Below, in pieces: positions 9,290 through 17,199 of a stretch of 39,268 nucleotides of DNA. The stretch comes from Lachnospiraceae bacterium (lineage in GTDB: Bacteria; Bacillota; Clostridia; Lachnospirales; Lachnospiraceae), in contig JAFSCH010000016.1 in the NCBI GenBank assembly GCA_017436865.1, positions 1-39,268 of the forward strand, in the 5' to 3' direction. The notes below the pieces were generated by a model. The model was not told the origin of the DNA, searched no databases, and worked only from the letters and a program-made list of their open reading frames with translations. The number at the start of each line of letters is the position of its first letter. Within the stretch, counting starts at the first letter, position 1. A program made the position numbers and the translations under genes.

Positions 9290-10792
9290 ATGGCAATTTA
9301 TCATTGCAGTATCAAAATCATCGGCAGGAGCGATGGGAAATCGGCAGTTGCTTCTTCTGCCTACCGCTCCGGCGAAAAGCTCACGGATGACCGCACAGGT
9401 CTTATCCATGACTTTACGAAAAAGCGTGGTGTGGTATTTACAGAGGTTGCACTTCCGGCACATGCTCCGCCGGAATATGCTGACCGGAATGTATTATGGA
9501 ATGCGGTGGAAAAGGTAGAAAAGAAATCCAATGCACAGCTTGCAAGAGAGATAGAAGTGGCACTTCCAAAGGAGCTTTCAAGGGAATACCAAATTGAAAT
9601 TGTAAGAAGGTATGTGCAGGATAATTTTGTTTCTGTCGGCATGTGTGCCGACTGGGCATTGCATGACAAAGGCGATGGCAATCCCCATGCTCACATTATG
9701 CTGACCATGCGTGGTATCAAACCCGATGGCACATGGGCACAGAAGGAAAAGAAGATATATGCCCTTGATGAAGAAGGAAAACGCATCCCGCTCATTGACC
9801 CGGCTACCGGAGAACAGAAGCTCGGTAAACGGAATGAAAAGCTGTGGAAACGCATTACAGTGGAAACTAATGACTGGAATGACCGTGGTAATGCGGAAAC
9901 TTGGCGCAAGGTATGGGCAGATATCTGTAACGAATATCTGTCTGTAGAAAAACAGATTGACCACAGAAGTTACAAACGGCAGGAGCTGGATTTAGAGCCG
10001 ACCATCCACGAAGGGTATCGTGCCCGCAAGATGGAGAAGGCAGGCTTTGTTTCTAATCGGTGCGAATACAACCGCATAGTAAAAAAGCTGAATGAACTGA
10101 AAGGTAAATGGCTTCTTACGGTGAAGGAATTGCAGAAAACCATTATGGAGAGAGGAAGGATTTTATATGAACGAATTACAGGATACTTTAGAGGAAATCA
10201 TGGAGATTTTCAAATGTCAGGACAATATGCTGGATATTCTGGAAGACCAGCAGCATCAGTTGGAGCAGTTGAAATCGGTAAATCAGGAACAGCTGGAATT
10301 GCTGGAGAAATTAAATGCCGAGAACAGGAGGCTCTCAGCCGAAAATCGGAATCTGACCGTACAGAATCAGAAATTAGCAGCACAGAACAGACAATTGCAG
10401 GAATTATGCAAAGAATAAAAGAGAAAGCGAGGGATCGTGATGAACGAATTAGAAAACTTATGGAACGTAGACAGTCTTTTGAAGCTGTCGGAGGATTTAC
10501 AGGTAGAGAACGAGCAGTACCGCTCACTGCTGGCACAAAAGGAGAATCAGATACAGATGCATTTATCCGATGTGCAAAAGCTGAAATTGCAGATACGCTC
10601 CATGCAATCGACGATAGCAGAACAAGGGCAAGAGATTCAGAAGTTGAACGCTCATATCGCCAGATTAGCCGAGAGCGATTTGGTGTTAGTGGAGAACGAG
10701 AAAATGGCAGAAGCGAATCGGAGGTTGCAAGCAGAGAACGAGAAGGCTCAAACCACCTTCAAAGAAGCCGTAGCAAAGACAGAGGGCGCTAA
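9290..10792 (+). CDS. mobL: MobA/MobL family relaxase
   Basis: A 500-aa relaxase expected to nick oriT and pilot the strand through a helper conjugation apparatus. The N-terminus MAIYHCSIKIIGRSDGKSAV leads into AYRSGEKLTD, standard for MobA/MobL. The metal-binding HxH is in HDKGDGNPHAHIMLTMR (about residues 122-138). The last 200 residues are R/E/S-rich and low complexity, and two other reading frames are open across them (10167-10418 and 10440 onward). ATG 9290 has AAGGAGG 9 nt upstream; an in-frame ATG at 9260 lacks one. Oddly, the C-terminal DNA appears to be dual coding. Confidence 0.92.
   Translation: MAIYHCSIKIIGRSDGKSAVASSAYRSGEKLTDDRTGLIHDFTKKRGVVFTEVALPAHAPPEYADRNVLWNAVEKVEKKSNAQLAREIEVALPKELSREYQIEIVRRYVQDNFVSVGMCADWALHDKGDGNPHAHIMLTMRGIKPDGTWAQKEKKIYALDEEGKRIPLIDPATGEQKLGKRNEKLWKRITVETNDWNDRGNAETWRKVWADICNEYLSVEKQIDHRSYKRQELDLEPTIHEGYRARKMEKAGFVSNRCEYNRIVKKLNELKGKWLLTVKELQKTIMERGRILYERITGYFRGNHGDFQMSGQYAGYSGRPAASVGAVEIGKSGTAGIAGEIKCREQEALSRKSESDRTESEISSTEQTIAGIMQRIKEKARDRDERIRKLMERRQSFEAVGGFTGRERAVPLTAGTKGESDTDAFIRCAKAEIADTLHAIDDSRTRARDSEVERSYRQISRERFGVSGERENGRSESEVASREREGSNHLQRSRSKDRGR
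10167..10418 (+). CDS. Coiled-coil small protein nested inside the relaxase gene
   Basis: An 83-aa frame wholly inside the relaxase gene in another frame. It begins MNELQDTLEEIMEIFKCQDN and is almost all coiled coil, with heptads of L, Q, N and E (residues about 25-80). AGGAAGGA 6 nt before ATG is a strong ribosome site. The next frame, at 10440, starts with the same ATGAACGAATTA and is also coiled coil, so one may derive from the other. The heptad pattern and ribosome site argue that it is real; the overlap is the only reason for doubt. Confidence 0.6.
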   Translation: MNELQDTLEEIMEIFKCQDNMLDILEDQQHQLEQLKSVNQEQLELLEKLNAENRRLSAENRNLTVQNQKLAAQNRQLQELCKE

Positions 10793-11429
10793 GAGAATCC
10801 TTGCAAAGGCAAAGGTATTAAATGAGGATTTTGATAAGCGTGTTTATGAAAAAACCAGCCGTATAAAACGGAAGATGGAAGCAGATATGAAGGGAAAGTT
10901 ACAGACTGCTCTTCAAAAGCAGACCTTAGCATTAAGCATCTGGACATGGGTATTTTGTTTTATCTGTATGATACAGACATGGTATATCCTTTTTATGAAT
11001 AGCGATGTTGCCAAAACTATTCCTCAGTGGTTTATAAACCGCTGGGAGAATGGCTGCGATATAGCTGAACGAATTGCCGGATTGTATCAATGGTGTTATG
11101 CGTATCTTACGGATTATATGCATCCTTATGTTGTGATTGGTATTATGGTTCTTGCTTCTGTGGGGATTATTGCAATCAGTTTTGTACTACTTAGAAATGT
11201 GCTTGATTGGCTTAGCGAGAAGTGGCATGACCGTTGGCAGTATTATGAGGTTTATGGAGAAATACGTTTGAGAAAAGCGGTGTCAATTGCTTTATGTATT
11301 GTCAGCGTAACTTTTGCATTGATTGCAGGGAAGTATATTCCGCTAGATATCAATGTGGTAAGCTGGTGGATTGGATTTTCAGTTGGATTGAACCTTTTGT
11401 ATCATGGCTGTTGTAAAAATGGCTATTAG
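10440..11429 (+). CDS. DUF6040-like membrane protein with long N-terminal coiled coil
   Basis: A 329-aa protein. Residues about 10-125 form a coiled coil (QVENEQYRSLLAQKENQIQ; MAEANRRLQAENEKAQTTF). Then come four likely membrane helices: LALSIWTWVFCFICMIQTWY, VVIGIMVLASVGIIAISFVL, AVSIALCIVSVTFALIAG and WWIGFSVGLNLLYHGC. It matches my recollection of DUF6040, common beside MobL relaxases; a role tethering the relaxosome at the membrane is inference. The first 353 nt overlap the relaxase gene. GAGGG lies 6 nt before ATG 10440; the GTG one codon earlier is less likely. Confidence 0.7.
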   Translation: MNELENLWNVDSLLKLSEDLQVENEQYRSLLAQKENQIQMHLSDVQKLKLQIRSMQSTIAEQGQEIQKLNAHIARLAESDLVLVENEKMAEANRRLQAENEKAQTTFKEAVAKTEGAKRILAKAKVLNEDFDKRVYEKTSRIKRKMEADMKGKLQTALQKQTLALSIWTWVFCFICMIQTWYILFMNSDVAKTIPQWFINRWENGCDIAERIAGLYQWCYAYLTDYMHPYVVIGIMVLASVGIIAISFVLLRNVLDWLSEKWHDRWQYYEVYGEIRLRKAVSIALCIVSVTFALIAGKYIPLDINVVSWWIGFSVGLNLLYHGCCKNGY

Positions 11430-11440
11430 GCTGTAAAAAG

Positions 11441-11476
11441 TACTCCCACGGGCAGATGGAATCCGCTCGTGGGTGA
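11441..11476. terminator. Hairpin after the mobilization operon
   Basis: CTCCCACG and CGTGGGTGAG pair as a GC-rich stem around a 17-nt loop, between the converging DUF6040-like gene and PIN-nuclease gene. No strong T-run follows, so termination strength is uncertain. Confidence 0.4.
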
Positions 11477-11585
11477 GTGATATACAAAGGCTCAAACTGA
11501 AAGTTTGCGGGTTCTTTACATAGATAAAATATCCATTTTCAAAAAATGATTCATAAAGATTCCTCAAAATTATATATATGTAAAA

Positions 11586-12626
11586 TCATTTTTCTTTCAT
11601 TTTTAATTTATCCTTCACTGATTTAACTGTAGTAATCCTGTTTCCAGAACTTCTATCATTTTTTCGATTTTTGTATTTATCAAACCCTCTATCATGACTA
11701 ACAAACGTTACCTCCTGATTTCCCTTTTTTAGCAATTGACCAGCCTCAGCTTTAATTTGATTGTCAACCGCTTGGTCTCCTGGAGAAACTATTTTTGATG
11801 ATACATTAGGTCTATTTTGATATTTCCTGTCAAATTTGCGTTTTGCTCCCACTTGCGAAAAAATAGCTCTGACCGTTGTATTTTTTGTTGTATGTTCGAT
11901 GCCTTTTTGAGCTTCTTTAATATGATTATCACCATCAATAAATATTGTTTGTTTTCTTTGCGGTTGAAATTTCTTGCTATTTTTTTTCGTCTTATTGACT
12001 TTGTTTGAACCTTTTCTTTTTTCTTCTTTGGGTATGTTTGGTAATTTTACAGATACACTAGAAGAATTGTATGTATGTCCATATAGACGTCCATAATCTA
12101 TATTTGACGATGAATTCAGCTGAAAAGTTATTTTCTGTGTACTTCTATTAACAGAAGGTGAATAAGGATTTATAGATGATTTAGTCACTGTTTTTTTTAC
12201 CGTAATATCATGTACATACGCTGAATCCTTTAACATATCATCATATTTACCATTTATTATTTCTTCTAAGTCCTTTACTACATCTTCTTCAACAATTCCC
12301 CAGTTTTTTCCTAAATTATATTCTTCAATAAATTCTTCAATCTGCTTCCGCGAAGGCATTTCATCGAGACTACCAAATGATTCTTTTAATTTTACTAAAT
12401 ATTGTTTATATGAAGAGATAGATTTACTTTTACCTGTTATATTTTTAAGCATCAAAGAACTAATATCTTTCTTAACATCAAGAATAATTATCTGCCAGTC
12501 AATAAACAAATTATATTCATCAATAAAAGACTGAACTTCTTCGCTAGAAGGCATTTCCTTAATACCACTAAAAAATTCTTTCAGCCTTTTTTGGTATTCT
12601 ATATAATTATTTATTTTTTTCCCCAA
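11586..12626 (-). CDS. PIN/NYN-like nuclease with duplicated N-terminal module
   Basis: A 346-aa protein. Two copies of a helical unit of about 50 residues begin it: YIEYQKRLKEFFSG...EMPSSEEVQSFIDEYNL (about 8-55) and YKQYLVKLKESFGSL...EMPSRKQIEEFIEEYNL (about 72-120). A basic, serine-rich linker follows. The C-terminus is a PIN/NYN-type fold with acidic residues in TIFIDGDNHIKEA, SPGDQAVDNQIK and FVSHDRGFDKY (about 226-315), consistent with a metal-dependent RNase. The start is TTG 12626 with GGCAGGAG upstream. It is isolated from the mobilization genes, like cargo. Function may be toxin or phage defence; neither is shown. Confidence 0.6.
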   Translation of the reverse strand: MGKKINNYIEYQKRLKEFFSGIKEMPSSEEVQSFIDEYNLFIDWQIIILDVKKDISSLMLKNITGKSKSISSYKQYLVKLKESFGSLDEMPSRKQIEEFIEEYNLGKNWGIVEEDVVKDLEEIINGKYDDMLKDSAYVHDITVKKTVTKSSINPYSPSVNRSTQKITFQLNSSSNIDYGRLYGHTYNSSSVSVKLPNIPKEEKRKGSNKVNKTKKNSKKFQPQRKQTIFIDGDNHIKEAQKGIEHTTKNTTVRAIFSQVGAKRKFDRKYQNRPNVSSKIVSPGDQAVDNQIKAEAGQLLKKGNQEVTFVSHDRGFDKYKNRKNDRSSGNRITTVKSVKDKLKMKEK

Positions 12627-12666
12627 TATACTCTCCTGCCTTTCCCCTCAAAATCGGAATTTCATA

Positions 12667-13119
12667 CTATAACATATAATGCATAAAGTTGCCATTATGC
12701 TTAAATCCAAAATCAGTATATAACTTAACACCCATATCTGATGCTGTAATCTGAACAGTACCACAGCCATATTCCTTAGCTTCACTTACTACTCTTGAAA
12801 GTAACTCCTTCGCTATACCTTTTCTCCTGTAATTTGGATTAGTGAACATACTGGAAAGCAAACCTATTCTTCCAGAAGGGCATCCAAAATATGGTGGTTT
12901 CTCAACAAACGACATTCCACTTGTTCCTATAATCTTATCCTCGTCCATTGCGATCCATGAGACAAATGTACCATCTGCCATATGCCTTTTATAGTAATCT
13001 TCCAAATTAGGAACCAAGTCAATTTCTTCTGTAGCACCTTCTTCACGAAGCTGATTAATTCTCATTTGGATAAATGTATCTAATTCATTTTCTGTAAGTC
13101 GCTTATATATAATATCCAC
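12667..13119 (-). CDS. GNAT family N-acetyltransferase
   Basis: A 150-aa acetyltransferase. The acetyl-CoA loop is in YRRKGIAKELLSRVVSEAKE (about residues 98-117), preceded by LLSSMFTNPNY and followed by the GNAT beta-bulge and YTDFGF. The substrate cannot be told. The start is GTG 13119 with AAGGAGG upstream. It lies between the PIN-type nuclease and the DUF6061-like gene on the same strand, about 40 nt after the GNAT end comes the nuclease start, so both could share a transcript. Confidence 0.85.
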   Translation of the reverse strand: MDIIYKRLTENELDTFIQMRINQLREEGATEEIDLVPNLEDYYKRHMADGTFVSWIAMDEDKIIGTSGMSFVEKPPYFGCPSGRIGLLSSMFTNPNYRRKGIAKELLSRVVSEAKEYGCGTVQITASDMGVKLYTDFGFKHNGNFMHYML

Positions 13120-13249
13120 TCTTTCAAAACCTCCTTAGCTCTAAAAATAGGAATTTACCAATCCGACAAATTCAAATTTCACTTCCTATTGTACCACGCA
13201 CACTTCTTATATTCCACTTATAATTTTCTGAAAATATTGTAATGTAAAA

Positions 13250-13278
13250 GGTGGACTGCCATTACATAGCAATCCACC
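13250..13278 (-). terminator. Terminator of the DUF6061-like gene
   Basis: On the minus strand GGTGGATTGC pairs with GCAGTCCACC (one G-U), 9-nt loop, followed by TTTTAC. It lies 9 nt after the stop of the 79-aa gene. The rest of 13120-13286 holds only an extended -10-like TGGTACAAT (minus strand, near 13185) that could start the GNAT transcript. Confidence 0.6.
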
Positions 13279-13286
13279 CCATAAAA

Positions 13287-13526
13287 TCACCACACTTCCA
13301 AATTATCTTCCGCATCCACCCATGCCTGCATCTCGCTGTCCAACACCAACCGAGCATACTCTAAAGGATTGTCAATTGTAAGAACGTTCAATGCACACTG
13401 TGAATTAGGTGTGATTTTCAGACCATCTTCCGCTTTATTGCAGTCAATTCGTAAAAGCATATTATCAAAAGTGGTTATATCAATACAATTGCAGTATTGG
13501 TTATATGTAGCATATATCAGTTTCAT
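13287..13526 (-). CDS. Small DUF6061-like protein
   Basis: A 79-aa acidic protein: MKLIYATYNQYCNCIDI, then MLLRIDC and a NPLEYARLVLDSEMQAW tail. This pattern (short beta-rich start, then NxPxEYAxL) resembles the DUF6061 family of small proteins near the ends of Clostridia mobile elements. Function unknown. AAAGGAC upstream of ATG 13526 supports the start. It is the last gene before attR of element 3. Confidence 0.6.
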   Translation of the reverse strand: MKLIYATYNQYCNCIDITTFDNMLLRIDCNKAEDGLKITPNSQCALNVLTIDNPLEYARLVLDSEMQAWVDAEDNLEVW

Positions 13527-13589
13527 AGATTTTTCGTCCTTTCATCACTATTACAGATAAGCCGGTTGTATTGGTATATTGTTGTGTGT

Positions 13590-13623
13590 CCTAGAATTAT
13601 CCTTTAGAACGTCAAGCACATGT
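13590..13623. other. attR of element 3
   Basis: The arm CCTAGAATTATCCTT (13590-13604) precedes CATGT (13619-13623), which flows into the integrase remainder. In a circular intermediate the arm would face AGGGTTATTTCTAGG from the left end, giving a dyad of about 61 bp across the crossover point. Confidence 0.75.
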
Positions 13624-13810
13624 AGCATATTTGATTGAGCTTGGGTTCTCGCCAGTGGAGATTGCAGAGCGTATGGGACACGAAAGTATTTCTGTAACTT
13701 TTACATATTCTCATTTGTATCCATCTAAGCAGAAAAGTCTTGCAGACAAACTGAATGAGGATAGAGAAAAGGCACTGGAGCAGAAAAAGGAGGATGGCGA
13801 AGATGAGTAG
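13619..13810 (+). pseudogene. int: Tyrosine integrase of element 1, 3' part
   Basis: An open frame of 63 codons without its own start: HVAYLIELGFSPVEIAERMG, then HES and SVTFTYSHLYP, which supplies the second catalytic histidine and the nucleophilic tyrosine. It is the missing end of the integrase begun at 1497. It aligns along its length with the end of the intact integrase at 22926. Its stop overlaps the MobC-like start by 8 nt (ATGAGTAG), the same junction as in element 2. Confidence 0.95.
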
Positions 13811-14186
13811 AATTTATAAACGTAATAATTTGATTGAAGGTGTGGTTCCTAAAAAGAATAATGAACATGCTCGTAAAAGGAATGTGATTATCAATAATCG
13901 TGTGACACCGGGAGATAGGGATATTATTTATAAGCGAATCGAATTGTCCGGTTTGAAGGTGCAGGATTATATTACAGAATGTTGTAAATATGGAAAAGTA
14001 ACAACGGTAGGAAACGTAAAATCTTTTGACGCAATCAGAAAAGAAATGAAGGTGATTGATGAACACCTTTGTCAAGTGCAGAGAGCTGATGAATTGGATT
14101 TGCAGGTGTTGGAGTCGCTTCGGGCGATAGTGGAGATATTAAACGGATTTTATAAAGAGGAGGAAGAGAAACATGCAAGAGTATAA
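13803..14186 (+). CDS. MobC-like mobilization protein (element 1)
   Basis: A 127-aa protein with a ribbon-helix-helix-like core: RNVIINNRVTPGDRDIIYKR, then SGLKVQDYITECCKYGKVTT. It is homologous in pattern to the 132-aa protein at 24031 in element 2 (SFHISDHDRREID..., SGMLKKDYFVRSC). MobC-type proteins bind oriT and help the relaxase. The start ATG 13803 overlaps the integrase stop. The next gene, parM-like, starts 14 nt before this stop. Confidence 0.7.
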   Translation: MSRIYKRNNLIEGVVPKKNNEHARKRNVIINNRVTPGDRDIIYKRIELSGLKVQDYITECCKYGKVTTVGNVKSFDAIRKEMKVIDEHLCQVQRADELDLQVLESLRAIVEILNGFYKEEEEKHARV

Positions 14187-15102
14187 CTATAATGGGAAAT
14201 TGATAATCGGTGTAGACCATGGATATGGAAATATGAAAACAGCACACAGAGTATTTAAGACAGGGATTGATGAGTTGGCAGAAGTTCCGATTGTAAGTGA
14301 AAATTATCTGGTGTATGGCGGTAAGTATTATGTGATAGGCGAATCACATCTTACCTATCAGGGAGACAAAACAGAAACGGAAGATTTCTTCCTTTTGACA
14401 CTAGCTGCCATTGCGGAGGAACTGGCTTTTCGATGAAGAACACAAGCAAACATTTATCTGACGGTAGGTTTACCGCTTGCATGGGCGAAGAGTCAGGGAA
14501 AGACATTCAAAGAGTATTTGTTGCAGAAACAGGATTTGGTATTTGAATATCGTAAGCAGAGATATGAGATACATATTTGTGATGTAGCTATGTTTCCACA
14601 AGGGTTTGCGGCGATATGTCAGTGTGGAAGAATGGAAGGTTTTAACATGATCGTGGACATAGGAAATGGAACCATGAATATCATGCAGATTCATAATGGA
14701 AAACCATTAGAGAAAAGTCTTATCACGGAAAAGTATGGTGTGTCATGTTGTATCAAAGAGATTCAACATGAATTGACTAAAAACTATACAGATGAAGTTC
14801 CTGAGGAAATGATAGAGCCATTGTTACGAGGAAATAAGAGTAATTCATCTAAAAGAATTTTGGATGTGTCAGAGACGATTGCTACTAGATATGCTAATGA
14901 GATTATGAAGCGATTGGTGAGCTATGGATATAAAGAAGAACTTATGAACCTATATGTAATCGGTGGTGGTGGATGTCTGCTAAAAAATTATACGGATGTT
15001 GTGGATAAAGAAGGAGTTTTCTTCATTGATGATATCTGTGCAAATGCAAAAGGATATGAATATTTGGCAATGCAGAAGCTGAAAAGAGCAGAGAAAGGCT
15101 AA
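14173..15102 (+). pseudogene. ParM/StbA-like actin-type partition ATPase with internal stop
   Basis: Reads as one 309-codon frame apart from an in-frame TGA at 14434-14436 (codon 88). Actin-fold motifs are present on both sides: phosphate-1 in IIGVDHGYGNMKTA (about residues 12-25), phosphate-2 in MIVDIGNGTMNI and adenosine motif YVIGGGGCLLKN. The family forms filaments that segregate low-copy plasmids. A single C-to-T change of CGA would explain the stop. The fragments have the same frame, so this is nonsense, not frameshift. The start has GAGGAGG upstream. The stop overlaps the next gene (TAATG). Sequencing error or re-initiation are alternatives. Confidence 0.8.
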
Positions 15103-15464
15103 TGCTTATGAAGAAAACATATCGATGTACAAATGTGAAATTTTGTATGGAAGATGAAGTACAGCGGAGAGCGTGGGAGTATCTTCATAGTGGCGAATGT
15201 AAAGACGGTTCTTATGGGAAGATACTATCAGAAGCCTTAGTAGCGATGTTAGATAAAGAGAAATCGAGTTCTTTAAAGTTGGAGCATATAGAAAATACTA
15301 TTCCACAAGAAACAGCAAGACTTGTTTTAGAGGGAATTAAGGAACTCTTAAAAGAGACAGTTCCAACGAATGGAAGAGCCATGATTATGGATGAGACAAT
15401 GCAAAAGCAGGAGAACAAAATAACAGATGATATGATGGATTTTGCTTTTGCTATGGGTGAATAG
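15102..15464 (+). CDS. ParR-like small protein paired with ParM
   Basis: A 120-aa basic-then-acidic protein: TYRCTNVKFCMEDEVQRRAW near the start, a helical middle and an acidic methionine-rich end (ITDDMMDFAFAMG). Its start ATG overlaps the parM stop (TAATG). A small gene coupled behind parM usually encodes the DNA-binding adaptor ParR; I see no decisive motif, so the role rests on position. Confidence 0.5.
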   Translation: MLMKKTYRCTNVKFCMEDEVQRRAWEYLHSGECKDGSYGKILSEALVAMLDKEKSSSLKLEHIENTIPQETARLVLEGIKELLKETVPTNGRAMIMDETMQKQENKITDDMMDFAFAMGE

Positions 15465-15467
15465 GCG

Positions 15468-15681
15468 GTACCGATTGGGTACCAAGTAGAAAAGGGAACG
15501 CCTATGTTTGGTACCGTATCGGTACCAACACCCGTGAGAAAGACAGCGCCTGTGGAGTTGTCTTTCGTACCCATCTGCAAGGATGGGTTTGCATGCCGAA
15601 GGTGTGCAAGAGCCTCGCAGAGCGCCGACCTTTGATATGCAATGTCAAAGGTAATAAGGCGTTACTTCTGGAAGAAGTAAC
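15468..15681 (+). other. Candidate oriT of element 1: array of six inverted repeats
   Basis: The 327-bp gap before the relaxase is packed with stems. TTGGTACCG-TAT-CGGTACCAA is at 15508-15528, and GAAAGACA (15538-15545) pairs with 15559-15566. ACCCATC (15569-15575) pairs with 15582-15588, and CCTTTGA (15629-15635) with 15645-15651. GTTACTTCT-GGA-AGAAGTAAC is at 15661-15681, and a GGTACC pair is near 15467-15482. The last hairpin, adjacent to CAAGACCTTGGCG, is the best guess for the nick region. The tract is also visibly more GC-rich than its neighbours. Partition centromere (parC) function for ParR is possible for the left stems. Confidence 0.55.
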
Positions 15682-15791
15682 AAGACCTTGGCGAGAAAGT
15701 CGCAAGTGGCTGTATATGTATTCTTATTCTGGAATAGCCTTGATGAATATGAAGTATTTAGAGTAGTAGAAAGAAAGTAGGTGATATATGA

Positions 15792-16997
15792 TTGGGAGCC
15801 AAAACAATATCATTTCCTAAAGGAAGAGGACATTTAACACATAATAATCGAGAATTTATTAGTAAAAATGTGGCACCTGAACGTATTTCTTGGAATCGAA
15901 TCTATAAGCAGGAAACATTAGAAGATGCCTATGAAATATGTTTTGGACAAGCACTTCGAGAATATAATGAAAATCAGAAGCGTAAGGACCGAAGAAAAGA
16001 GAATTATTTAAAAGAGATTGAGAACTCTGGTAATAAAGAAAAGCCTTTTTATGAGAATGTAGTACAGATAGGAAAAATGACAGACACACCAGTAGTTGAT
16101 TCAGAGGGAAATCTTACTGAGGATGCCAAAGTGGCAATTGATGTCTTAGAACAGTATGCAAAGACCTTTCAGGAACGTAATCCGAACTTGTACATGTTTA
16201 ATTGTGTAATGCATTTGGATGAAGCAACACCACATTTACATATAGACTATATTCCGGTAGCTCACGGATATAAGACAGGATTGGAAACACGCAACAGCCT
16301 TACCAAAGCACTACAGCAGATGGGATTTCCTAAGGCTGTCAGCAAGAAAAAGAACGAAACCGTTGCATGGCAAGAACGTGAAAGAGCATATCTGACAGAG
16401 CTATGCAATGAACGAGGAATAGAGATAGAAGTGCTTGGTGTGAAAAGGGATAATCTTAGCCTGCCAGAGTATAAAGAGGTTATGAGAGTAGTAGATGCCT
16501 TGCAGGAAAAAGTAGCGGAGCTTCAAGTATTGGAGAATCAGGCAGAGGAACAATTAGGAAAAACAGAATTGAAATTATCAGCAAAGAAGGCTGTAGAAAA
16601 AGAGGTTAAAGCTGCTACATCAAAAGTCGCTAGTGAAGCAATTACAGTAAAAGGTATTTTAGATAAAACAGAATATGTAAAGGTTCCAAAGAAAGTATGG
16701 GATAAAATGCTGGAAGCATATGCGTGGGCGAGAGGAGTAGACGCAACGCAGGAAAAATATGTGGCTGAAATATCTAGGCTGAAATCCAAAGTGGAAGAAA
16801 CGAAGAAGGAGCTTGGAAGGTGTAAACAGTTTATGGAGGAAAAAGGACTGGTGCAGGCATTTAAAGAGTTCATAACACCGAAGAGCATGAAAAGGAAGAT
16901 GGAAGAGTATCAAAAGTTGGTGAAGGAAAGAGATAATGAAATAAGGCAGGTGGGGCTAGTAAGAAACAAAAATCATAAGCAACAGATGGAAATCTAG
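15792..16997 (+). CDS. Mob_Pre family relaxase (element 1)
   Basis: A 401-aa plasmid recombination/mobilization enzyme. The metal site is NCVMHLDEATPHLHIDYIPV (about residues 136-155), the HxDE...PHxH signature of Mob_Pre. The C-terminal half (about 225-390) is coiled coil rich in K and E. The start is a TTG at 15792 (TTG GGA GCC); the relaxase in element 2 begins ATG GGA GCT, which supports this choice, and GTAGGTG lies upstream. It sits directly after the hairpin array, as expected for a relaxase next to its oriT. Confidence 0.88.
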   Translation: MGAKTISFPKGRGHLTHNNREFISKNVAPERISWNRIYKQETLEDAYEICFGQALREYNENQKRKDRRKENYLKEIENSGNKEKPFYENVVQIGKMTDTPVVDSEGNLTEDAKVAIDVLEQYAKTFQERNPNLYMFNCVMHLDEATPHLHIDYIPVAHGYKTGLETRNSLTKALQQMGFPKAVSKKKNETVAWQERERAYLTELCNERGIEIEVLGVKRDNLSLPEYKEVMRVVDALQEKVAELQVLENQAEEQLGKTELKLSAKKAVEKEVKAATSKVASEAITVKGILDKTEYVKVPKKVWDKMLEAYAWARGVDATQEKYVAEISRLKSKVEETKKELGRCKQFMEEKGLVQAFKEFITPKSMKRKMEEYQKLVKERDNEIRQVGLVRNKNHKQQMEI

Positions 16998-17022
16998 AAA
17001 GCATCAGAAATGGTGCTTTTTG
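16998..17022 (+). terminator. Rho-independent terminator after element 1 relaxase
   Basis: AAAGCATCA (16998-17006) pairs with TGGTGCTTT (17011-17019) around a GAAA tetraloop, with one wobble, and runs into TTTTTG. It starts right after the relaxase stop. Confidence 0.85.
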
Positions 17023-17081
17023 TTATTAGGGAGAGTAATGTATTAAATAGATATTATGTATATTAGGGAAAGGATATTTTG

Positions 17082-17110
17082 TTGTAAACATATGAATAAA
17101 AGAATATAAT
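17082..17110 (+). promoter_or_regulatory. Promoter of the AIPR gene
   Basis: TTGTAA (17082-17087), a 17-bp spacer and TATAAT (17105-17110), followed 90 nt later by the AIPR start with GAGAAGGAG upstream. This gives the AIPR cargo its own promoter after the relaxase terminator. Confidence 0.6.
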
Positions 17111-17199
17111 TAAAGTAATATAAATGTATAACATAAGATTTTTATCATAATACAAAGTAGGTTATTGCTATGAAAAGTGGAGAAGGAGACATAAGATAA

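Noticed and set aside
9578-9964. 128-codon minus-strand frame
   Set aside because: Antisense shadow of the MobL catalytic region; no start signal.
16538-16888. 116-codon minus-strand frame
   Set aside because: Antisense to the coiled-coil region of the Mob_Pre relaxase, with biased composition.
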